The notes beneath the pieces were generated by a model. That model was given only the letters and a program-made list of their open reading frames with translations, was not told where the DNA came from and did no database searches. Made by a program: the position numbers and the translations under genes. This document shows, piece after piece, positions 1-5,639 of a stretch of 7,209 nt of DNA (position 1 is the stretch's first letter; each line of letters opens with the position of its first letter). The DNA is taken from contig JABJFP010000252.1 of assembly GCA_018662715.1 (NCBI GenBank), positions 1 to 7,209 of the forward strand. Reading direction: 5' to 3'. The stretch is from Methanobacteriota archaeon (lineage in GTDB: Archaea; Thermoplasmatota; Poseidoniia; Poseidoniales; Poseidoniaceae).

Positions 1-984
1 ATCGCGAGAATATGCGCACAGACGGCGCACAGATTCAGACAGACTCAGATTTTGCGCCATCCACTGGCTGGTTCCTTTTTTGCTCAGTAACGTGTGCTCA
101 TAGGCAAGGAGCGTTTCCTGGAGCGCTTTCAATTGATGACGTGCCTCTTCAATGCGCGTGGAATCTCTCGTTCGTATGTTAATCATCAATTCCTTCAATG
201 CTGACTGCCATTCCGGCACATGGTAAATCGGACTATCTTTGGTATGTTGGTCGATGAGCTGTGGGTATTCAATAACGAATTGCGTCATGGTAAATGCGTG
301 GTCCATCATACGCTCCAGGCACCGGGCTAGATTGGCATATTCAAGAGCCTGAGTTCGTGTAAGGTTCAGTTTTGTCGCTACCAAGTGCGAATCTAACAAG
401 ATCCGAACCTGCCGTTCAATCAAATACAGCAAAGCATCAACTTCACTTTCACGTTCTTCTGCATCGCTGATGAATTCCTTATCCCCTCCTTCAAACACAC
501 TAATGACGTCTCTCATGAGTGATGTTACTTGGAGATACATACGGTTGAGACTCGAATGGAGGGGCATGTCTCCAGCATTCAGAAGGCAGCGTAAGTCCAA
601 GCGTGTTTCTCGTTCATCTATTATTTCAAAACCTCGCGTTGCTCGGAGAAACCGCCGAATTGGATGATTTAATGATTGACGATTTCCCTCCTCAAATTCA
701 ATGGTTATCAGGTCAGCACCGGAGATGTATGCGCCCATCAAATGGTCATGAAGGCTGTTTTCCGGAAGGGTTTCAAAATTGAAGTACACGTGCTTCTCAA
801 GAGATGTTGCCAAGTCCAGAGGAGTGATTCTTAATGCACCACTTGGTCTCCAATCAACTCGGAGAGAATCTCGAGATTTCAACTGCTGCTCAAGGATCCA
901 GGGCTTCGGAAGGCTCAACGTAAACGTACTGCCTCCCGTTGATTGTAATTTTCTCACTTCGTGGTCACCCGGTCCAAGAGCCAT
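1..984 (-). CDS. AbrB-PhoU phosphate uptake regulator (3' end cut by window edge)
   Basis: I translated this frame by hand: 328 codons run from ATG at 984 to base 1 with no stop, so only the C-terminus is missing. Residues about 10-44 (VRKLQSTGGSTFTLSLPKPW and on) match the swapped-hairpin AbrB/SpoVT-type DNA-binding fold that heads archaeal PhoU-family proteins. Residues about 145-300 are helical and PhoU-like. Two ExxxD motifs typical of PhoU metal sites are visible: ESEVD (179-183) and ERMMD (224-228), the latter in LARCLERMMDHA, close to the family pattern 'ERIGDHA'. Family knowledge: PhoU proteins act in the cytoplasm and tune phosphate transport; the AbrB-like part suggests this one also binds DNA. 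The start is firm: an in-frame TAG lies two codons upstream, and GGAG (996-993) sits 8 nt before the ATG. It is divergent from the PiT permease, and autoregulation plus control of that permease is my inference. Confidence 0.9.
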   Translation of the reverse strand, partial: MALGPGDHEVRKLQSTGGSTFTLSLPKPWILEQQLKSRDSLRVDWRPSGALRITPLDLATSLEKHVYFNFETLPENSLHDHLMGAYISGADLITIEFEEGNRQSLNHPIRRFLRATRGFEIIDERETRLDLRCLLNAGDMPLHSSLNRMYLQVTSLMRDVISVFEGGDKEFISDAEERESEVDALLYLIERQVRILLDSHLVATKLNLTRTQALEYANLARCLERMMDHAFTMTQFVIEYPQLIDQHTKDSPIYHVPEWQSALKELMINIRTRDSTRIEEARHQLKALQETLLAYEHTLLSKKGTSQWMAQNLSLSESVRRLCAYSRD

Positions 985-1014
985 AACCTACGCTCCAATA
1001 TACTTCTATATAGA

Positions 1015-1034
1015 TTATACACAATTTCGTATAA
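1015..1034. repeat. Perfect inverted repeat TTATAC-N8-GTATAA, candidate operator
   Basis: The half-sites TTATAC (1015-1020) and GTATAA (1029-1034) are exact reverse complements separated by 8 bases, so their centres lie 14 bp apart. A further TATAC copy lies at 999-1003. The repeat overlaps the region where the minus-strand promoter should sit and lies just downstream of the plus-strand TATA-like box, a good place for a dimeric repressor. The AT-rich background makes a chance match possible. Binding by the adjacent AbrB-PhoU protein is inference. Confidence 0.4.
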
Positions 1035-1049
1035 GTACCAATATTCTAT

Positions 1050-1055
1050 GGAGGT
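1050..1055 (+). promoter_or_regulatory. Ribosome binding site of the PiT permease gene
   Basis: GGAGGT is a near-perfect Shine-Dalgarno match. It ends 3 bases before the ATG at 1059, a rather short spacing. It fixes that ATG as the start. Confidence 0.7.
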
Positions 1056-1058
1056 AAC

Positions 1059-3185
1059 ATGGAGCCTCTTATTTTCATTTTGATCGGTCTGTCAATTGTC
1101 GTCTGTGCCTACATGGCATGGAACATTGGAGCAAATGATGTCGCAAACGCTATGGGAACCTCTGTTGGTTCACGAGCGCTAACACTCAAACAAGCGGTGG
1201 TCATTGCAGCAATTTTTGAATTCGCTGGAGCATTTTTCGCTGGGGACGCCGTGACCGATACGGTGCGAAAGGGTATTCTTGTCGTGCCGTTCAATGATGA
1301 TGGAGTTGTTGTTGACACCCTCTTGTCCCAAGATATCGCTCTTGGATTCATTGCAGCAATGATGGCGGCCGCTACATGGTTGACCATTGCGACACGCATG
1401 GGCCTCCCTGTGTCTACGACCCATTCGATTATCGGTGGAATCATCGGTGTTGGATTGGTCCTTGAAGTTAAGTGGGAAATGGAACTCATCGATTGGGAGA
1501 AAGTTGGTCAAGTTGTCATGTCCTGGGTTGCAAGCCCGTTGATGGGCGCCCTCATCGCCTTCTTTTCGTACATGATTATCAAGAAAACAGTATTGGATAA
1601 CGACGACCCAGTATCTCGGTCAAAGTGGCTAGCTCCTATTCTTGCCTTTCCCACATTTTTTGTTCTGGGCCTCGCTCTGCAGTTCAAAGCGCTCAAGGGT
1701 TTTATTTCTCGAGCACATTCAAACGGCTGGATTGACAAATCAAACTGGTTACCTGCAAAGGAAAATGGTGTCTTCAATCCCTACGCGGAAAATGCATGGC
1801 TTCCACTCAACGCTTTGTTTCTTGCAACCATGATCGGTGCTTTTGCAAGCCTTATCCTCTACTTCGTTCTTCGCAGAGTTGACATTGAGGAAGAAGTGCG
1901 AGGATTCAAGGGTGTAGAACGAATCTTTGTTTGGTTGCAAATCATTACTGCCGCATACGTCGCTTTCGCACACGGAGCGAACGACCGTTCGAATGCTATA
2001 GGACCAATGGCAGCCGTTTGGGACGTATTCTCTAACCCCGAACTTCAGTTGGCTGAGCAAGCCCCAATCCCGCTTTGGCTCGTTCTCCTCGGCTCTGTTG
2101 GTATCGCAATCGGTGTCATGACATGGGGTTGGCGAGTTATGGAAACCATCGGTAAGAAAATCACCGACATTACACCAACCCGTGGTTTCGCAGCTGAATT
2201 CGGAGCAGCGACGACAATTCTCATCTTTTCAATGCCCTTCCTTGCCGTTCCAGTGTCAACAACGCATACATTGGTCGGTGCCGTTGTTGGTGTAGGGCTT
2301 GCTGGCGGTGCAAAAGCGGTTGACTTCCGAGTGTTTGGAAAAATTGCAGCCTCTTGGGTAGCGAGTGTCCCAGTAGCAGCATTTGGAGCCATTGTTCTCT
2401 TTGTTGGTTCGGGCGGCTCCGTGTTGAACATGATCGTGATTCTACCGATTTCATTCATTGCCGTCGGATACGCAATTTGGAAGAGTGGCGGAGAAATCCA
2501 CATAGAAGACGCACTGTCTGACGCCAGTCAAGACAGGTTGACTGTATCCCCATTCCACAAATTCCATGAGCACGCTCAAACGGTAGAAGTAACCGTGAAT
2601 CACATGCTCAAGGCAGTTAACGATGCATGTGATGGAAATGACCCATCTGAAGCGATACAGGCCACAATCGAGGCTGAGTTAGAAGCTGACAATGTGAAGG
2701 CGGAACTTCGTAAAATGGTGAGTGACGACATGAGGTTTGGTATCCAGGTTGGCATGGATGATTTCCTTCATATGGTCTCACGCCAAGACCGAATCGCGGA
2801 CTATGCTCAGAACGTTGCTGAACAGCTTGCATTCCGAGACCTCTATGACGACGAAGAAGCGAAAATCAACCTCAAGAAAATGGCCAAAGTGGTTGCAGCA
2901 ACGGTTGCAACTTACGAAGACACCGTCAACGCACTAAGGGAATTTACCATTAGTGGAGAAACCAAGGCAGCTCGAGATGAACTTGCAAAGCACATCAAAG
3001 AAGTGAATCTCATGGAGCACGAGGCAGATACAGTTGAGGCAGAAGCGGCAAGGTATGTGTTCAGTAACGGGGACGATTCACCGCTTGCGGCCATGCACAT
3101 GTACCGAGTCTTGCAACGCCTTGATGACGTTGCCAATGCTTGCGAAAAGGCTGCAAATGCATTTATCCCAATTCTTAACAAGTGA
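1059..3185 (+). CDS. PiT-family inorganic phosphate transporter with fused C-terminal PhoU-like (DUF47) domain
   Basis: This 708-residue membrane protein imports inorganic phosphate. The permease part (about 1-475, roughly 12 hydrophobic segments) shows the PiT internal duplication: GANDVANAMG (24-33) with PVSTTH (117-122), then GANDRSNAIG (306-315) with PVSTTH (398-403). GTSVGS, RKGI (70-73) and NDxSNAIGP resemble the Na+-coupled PiT branch (eukaryotic PiT1/2 type) more than the bacterial H+-type, so sodium coupling is likely but inferred. From about 498 to 708 the protein is soluble, helical and acidic, as in DUF47/PhoU-like proteins, with ExxxD motifs ELEAD (540-544) and EHEAD (653-657) and RLDDVANACEKAAN near the end. 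In many genomes DUF47 is a separate gene beside pit; here the frame is continuous. The start is supported by GGAGGT. In the second repeat, R310 replaces the usual valine of GANDVANA. The gene is divergent from the AbrB-PhoU regulator. Confidence 0.95.
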   Translation: MEPLIFILIGLSIVVCAYMAWNIGANDVANAMGTSVGSRALTLKQAVVIAAIFEFAGAFFAGDAVTDTVRKGILVVPFNDDGVVVDTLLSQDIALGFIAAMMAAATWLTIATRMGLPVSTTHSIIGGIIGVGLVLEVKWEMELIDWEKVGQVVMSWVASPLMGALIAFFSYMIIKKTVLDNDDPVSRSKWLAPILAFPTFFVLGLALQFKALKGFISRAHSNGWIDKSNWLPAKENGVFNPYAENAWLPLNALFLATMIGAFASLILYFVLRRVDIEEEVRGFKGVERIFVWLQIITAAYVAFAHGANDRSNAIGPMAAVWDVFSNPELQLAEQAPIPLWLVLLGSVGIAIGVMTWGWRVMETIGKKITDITPTRGFAAEFGAATTILIFSMPFLAVPVSTTHTLVGAVVGVGLAGGAKAVDFRVFGKIAASWVASVPVAAFGAIVLFVGSGGSVLNMIVILPISFIAVGYAIWKSGGEIHIEDALSDASQDRLTVSPFHKFHEHAQTVEVTVNHMLKAVNDACDGNDPSEAIQATIEAELEADNVKAELRKMVSDDMRFGIQVGMDDFLHMVSRQDRIADYAQNVAEQLAFRDLYDDEEAKINLKKMAKVVAATVATYEDTVNALREFTISGETKAARDELAKHIKEVNLMEHEADTVEAEAARYVFSNGDDSPLAAMHMYRVLQRLDDVANACEKAANAFIPILNK

Positions 3186-3279
3186 ACTTCGGGAAAAGGT
3201 CGATAATTTATTTCCGACATAGTTCGGAGTGTTCTATCTCCAAGAAAGGGTTGTTCAATGCTCCAAGGCAGAGCGTAAT

Positions 3280-3786
3280 TCACAATTCAGCTAACACCTT
3301 CTCAGGTTTAAAACGAATCACTTCTAATAGGAAATTAGCCCAAAGCATGAGGTTTCCTATGAAGAGGTTGGATGCATATGTTGCTTCAGGGGGGATTTCG
3401 ACCAGGCCGAATGTTCCTGTTGCGTCGTAGAAATTACTGTCCAGCGCACCAGAGATCATGTTGGTCACAAAAAAACCAACGAGAAGTGTACAGGCAATTC
3501 CGATGAACATGGCTTCAGCACCCTTCCGAACCCCAGTCATTAAACCAACCAGTATTGAACTAAGAATCATGCTAATGCAAAGTATTGCTGGCCCAATGAC
3601 GTACATGAATTGGAAATAGGTTTCAGGCGCTCCAAGGTGAACTTCTCCGTCAGCGTTTATTACAACCGAATCTGAGTTGTTGAAGAAGAAGAATACGGCA
3701 AGTAATCCTCCCCAGAACGCAAGAAAACCGATGAGGTATTGAAGCAAAAACTTCGATGTAGACCCCTTTGAATCAAACAGCCCCAT
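3280..3786 (-). CDS. Hypothetical four-helix membrane protein
   Basis: I do not recognise a family. The 168 residues contain four hydrophobic segments at about 14-36, 58-82, 92-112 and 138-158. A short polar N-terminus (MGLFDSKGSTSK) precedes the first, and a positively charged tail (RFKPEKVLAEL) follows the last. The first loop (about 37-57) and the third (about 113-137) are acidic, with no cysteines or histidine clusters suggesting metal or redox chemistry. No signal peptide cleavage site is evident, so it is probably a multi-pass inner membrane protein. The ATG at 3786 is supported by GGGGG at 3795-3791, four bases upstream. It is convergent with the PiT permease (94-bp gap without a clear terminator) and divergent from taw1, so it is probably transcribed alone. 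Coding status is supported by length, ribosome site and clean membrane topology; function is unknown. Confidence 0.75.
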   Translation of the reverse strand: MGLFDSKGSTSKFLLQYLIGFLAFWGGLLAVFFFFNNSDSVVINADGEVHLGAPETYFQFMYVIGPAILCISMILSSILVGLMTGVRKGAEAMFIGIACTLLVGFFVTNMISGALDSNFYDATGTFGLVEIPPEATYASNLFIGNLMLWANFLLEVIRFKPEKVLAEL

Positions 3787-3866
3787 AGTTCCCCCTAGAG
3801 GCCCAAATTAAAGCCACTTTCTCAACGAGGCTTTGATATCATTGAAACCTGACGAGTTACCATCCG

Positions 3867-3909
3867 AGCCGCTCCCTACCGGGCAAATGCCCAACAGAGG
3901 ATTACGGCT
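3867..3909 (+). promoter_or_regulatory. Foldable leader upstream of taw1
   Basis: Three nested pairings are visible: AGCCG (3867-3871) with CGGCT (3905-3909), CTC (3872-3874) with GAG (3897-3899), and GGGC (3881-3884) with GCCC (3889-3892) around an AAAT loop. The outer two make an 8-bp stem interrupted on one side by GATTA. The structure ends just before the ribosome-site-like GGGTG (3912-3916). It matches no riboswitch class I know, and whether it is transcribed is not shown. Confidence 0.3.
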
Positions 3910-3923
3910 AAGGGTGTGATTGC

Positions 3924-4934
3924 ATGGCAGGAATGGACCCACAACTCAAGGCCAAATTACAGAAACAACGGTACCATATCGTTGGTGAACATGGCGGTGT
4001 GAAAACCTGCCACTGGACCAAAGAATCTCTGCTTCGTGACCGACAGTGCTACAAAGGAAAATTCTACGGTGTTGAGAGCCATAATTGCATGCAAATGTCT
4101 CCAGTCGTCGACCAGTGCAATCTCGCTTGCACGTACTGTTGGCGAGAACCCCACATGGACACGCTTGAACTTACTGACCAAGATCCTCTCGATTTACTGT
4201 ACGAGTCAGTACGTGCTCAACGCCGCCTTCTTTCTGGCTTTGGAGGCAATCCAAAAGTACCTCGTGAGAAGTGGCTTGATGCCCAAAACCCAAAACACGT
4301 TGCAATTTCTCTTAATGGAGAGCCAACCCTTTACACCCGCCTTTCAGAATACATGGATTTGTGCCATAAGCATGGAATGACAACCATGCTGGTAACCAAC
4401 GGAACTTTGCCGAAGGTTCTTGAAAAATTAGATACGCTCCCAACCCAACTCTATGTTTCAGTTGATGCTCCAAACAAGCAAGTGTTTGACGATGTTTGCC
4501 GACCAAAATACAACCACGGCGCATGGGAACAATTTGAGAAGACCATTGACCTCCTTCCGTCCCTAGACACGCGGATCGTATGCCGCCACACGTTGATGAA
4601 AGGAATCAATATGAGCGATGAACATATCTCCCAATTTGCTGCATTGGACAACCGTGCTGACCCGGACTTTATTGAAAACAAAGGCTACGTTTTCGTCGGA
4701 CACAGTCGGGAAAATTTGTCGATGGAGAACATGCCGAGTCACGACGACATCATGGACTTCTCTAACAAAATCGCCCCACTTACAAACCGCGAGGTTCTTT
4801 CTGACTCCCGTCCTAGCCGTGTTGCTCTGGTTGGGCGAGAAATATCTCCAATTCCTGTACCAGAACCAACCATGTTTTTCCCAGAAGACTTGGGAATAGC
4901 CCCTTCTGTGAAACACCTTCCTATCGTTTCCTAA
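3924..4934 (+). CDS. taw1: 4-demethylwyosine synthase (archaeal TYW1/Taw1), radical SAM tRNA-Phe enzyme
   Basis: The 336-residue protein makes 4-demethylwyosine (imG-14) from N1-methylguanosine at position 37 of tRNA-Phe, using pyruvate and S-adenosylmethionine, the first radical step of archaeal wyosine synthesis. The radical SAM motif is C65-x3-C69-x2-C72 (CNLACTYC). The second 4Fe-4S cluster is expected from C29, C42 and C55, whose 13/13 spacing matches C26/C39/C52 of the Methanocaldococcus jannaschii enzyme with a constant +3 shift. K44 falls where the proposed pyruvate-binding lysine (K41 there) lies. YHIVGEHGGVKTCHW near the N-terminus, NGEPTLY (131-137), SVDAPNK (179-185) and the C-terminal wyosine-formation region (about 253-305, GYVFVGHSREN, then SRPSRVALVG) complete the match. 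It lacks the flavodoxin domain of eukaryotic TYW1, as archaeal forms do. Start ATG has GGGTG 7 nt upstream. It is divergent from the four-helix protein and appears monocistronic. Confidence 0.96.
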   Translation: MAGMDPQLKAKLQKQRYHIVGEHGGVKTCHWTKESLLRDRQCYKGKFYGVESHNCMQMSPVVDQCNLACTYCWREPHMDTLELTDQDPLDLLYESVRAQRRLLSGFGGNPKVPREKWLDAQNPKHVAISLNGEPTLYTRLSEYMDLCHKHGMTTMLVTNGTLPKVLEKLDTLPTQLYVSVDAPNKQVFDDVCRPKYNHGAWEQFEKTIDLLPSLDTRIVCRHTLMKGINMSDEHISQFAALDNRADPDFIENKGYVFVGHSRENLSMENMPSHDDIMDFSNKIAPLTNREVLSDSRPSRVALVGREISPIPVPEPTMFFPEDLGIAPSVKHLPIVS

Positions 4935-4938
4935 ATCA

Positions 4939-4954
4939 GCTGATGAAAATCAGC
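4939..4954 (+). terminator. Hairpin with GAAA tetraloop just after the taw1 stop
   Basis: GCTGAT (4939-4944) and ATCAGC (4949-4954) form a perfect 6-bp stem around GAAA, a GNRA-type tetraloop, starting 4 bases after the taw1 stop. No T-tract follows, so it is not a classical intrinsic or archaeal oligo-T terminator; it may stabilise the mRNA 3' end. ATCAGCTGAT (4935-4944) overlaps it as a competing palindrome. The hairpin is seen; its role is inferred. Confidence 0.35.
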
Positions 4955-4995
4955 AACTGAAGTGAATGAACGGAAACAAGACCGCTGCCTCAACA

Positions 4996-5424
4996 TCATT
5001 CGTGCCCGGCGGACTTATCAGCATTTGAAAAGTAAGGGATAAACCAACTCCCAAGGATTGCTGTGGAGTAATGGAGTACAGCAGTCAAAACATATGCATC
5101 ACCTGTTGGGACTCTCGGATTTGTGAATGGAAGCGTCATGAATGAAGCAATTACAAGTGCAAGAAGTGTAAACAGAACCCGCGATTGCTCACTCCAGCGT
5201 TCGTTAACCTTCACCCAAGTCACTGTACCAATCAGGCCAGGAACGATTCCTCCGCCGATCATCGTTGCAATTGCAAAAACAACAATTGGGATCTCAACTC
5301 CACTTGGATCAAGTGGAGTGGTATTGTAGCCAATAACCATCATGACTCCAAGAATCAGGAGATTGATGGCTGCCATAGCCCCTGCTGCTTTTGAGCCCGT
5401 GCGAATATGTGTTTTCCAGTCCAT
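4996..5424 (-). CDS. Small four-helix membrane protein, DUF6069-like
   Basis: The 142 residues have four hydrophobic segments at about 13-33, 46-70, 82-100 and 110-132, with a short charged N-terminus (MDWKTHIRTGSK) and polar tail (SNADKSAGHE). The pattern recalls the DUF6069 family of small membrane proteins of unknown function: an alanine-rich first helix, a loop leading to a glycine-rich second helix (FAIATMIGGGIVPGLIG), a charged cytoplasmic-looking turn (KVNERWSEQSR), then a fourth helix with a conserved-looking histidine (LTAVLHYSTAILGSW, H118). That assignment is from memory of the pattern, not a search. The start ATG at 5424 is constrained by an in-frame TAG two codons upstream; I see no convincing ribosome site. 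It is convergent with taw1 (61-bp gap) and divergent from the glycosyltransferase gene. Confidence 0.75.
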   Translation of the reverse strand: MDWKTHIRTGSKAAGAMAAINLLILGVMMVIGYNTTPLDPSGVEIPIVVFAIATMIGGGIVPGLIGTVTWVKVNERWSEQSRVLFTLLALVIASFMTLPFTNPRVPTGDAYVLTAVLHYSTAILGSWFIPYFSNADKSAGHE

Positions 5425-5639
5425 GGCCTATCCGCCATCGGGGCGGTCATAAACGAGGCAGTTGCCGGCACGACACCAAGTCGTGGCTGAACTATCACAT
5501 TGGAACGGGCCCCCACGGACATGTCATGAAACGGTTTGGGAATGAACTGCCTTGGACGGCCTAGGTGTGGACTGAAAGATTACCTTGTTTGCGTTTAGAA
5601 CCACAAGAACAACAACCTCAGTTCAATCCCTTGTCAATA
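5425..5639. other. GC-rich intergenic segment with small hairpins and unexplained short frames
   Basis: This 215-bp gap separates two divergent genes. Its left two thirds are visibly richer in G and C than the flanks. Perfect small stems occur at 5432-5446 (CCGCC/GGCGG, 5-nt loop) and 5469-5485 (CACGAC/GTCGTG, 5-nt loop), and TGCCGGCA (5463-5470) is palindromic. Two short frames cross it: plus-strand GTG at 5409 to TAG at 5564 (51 codons), and a minus-strand frame from 5523 to TAG at 5428 with three cysteines but no start codon. Neither is convincing as a gene. The right third (5571-5639) is AT-richer and should contain the promoter of the downstream gene. Confidence 0.4.
5469..5485. repeat. 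Inverted repeat CACGAC-N5-GTCGTG
   Basis: A perfect 6-bp inverted repeat with a 5-base spacer (ACCAA). It could be a short RNA hairpin or a protein site between the divergent DUF6069-like and glycosyltransferase genes. The pairing is direct; the role is unknown. Confidence 0.35.

Larger units (their letters stand above)
985..1058. promoter_or_regulatory. Shared divergent promoter region of the phoU-like gene and the PiT permease
   Basis: This 74-bp AT-rich spacer must hold both promoters. CTATATAG (1006-1013) is a palindromic TATA-like box; for the plus strand it lies where a start site near 1035 would give a short leader carrying the GGAGGT (1050-1055) ribosome site. On the minus strand, TTATACG (1034-1028) is a candidate TATA box for the regulator gene. 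The box assignments are inferred from spacing only. Confidence 0.6.

Noticed and set aside
779..1057. Plus-strand 92-codon frame ending just before the permease
   Set aside because: It runs antisense to the well-supported regulator gene and crosses the shared promoter; its composition is not protein-like.
3201..3220. GTCG...CGAC pairing around an AT-rich stretch after the permease as a terminator
   Set aside because: The stem is only four base pairs with a 12-base loop and no T-run follows.
4939..4990. Possible archaeal box C/D sRNA: CTGATGA-like box C, CTGA box D' at 4957-4960, then TGAATGA
   Set aside because: The box C overlaps a perfect hairpin, the guide space to CTGA is short, the C' box is imperfect and no terminal CTGA follows (only CTGC).
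5409..5564. Plus-strand 51-codon frame from GTG at 5409
   Set aside because: It has no ribosome site, overlaps the 5' end of the divergent gene, and its G/H/R/W-rich content is what GC-rich DNA gives by chance; I recognise no family.
5621..5634. GTTCAATCCC resembling a tRNA T-loop
   Set aside because: The flanking bases do not form a T-stem and no acceptor or anticodon arm can be placed around it.
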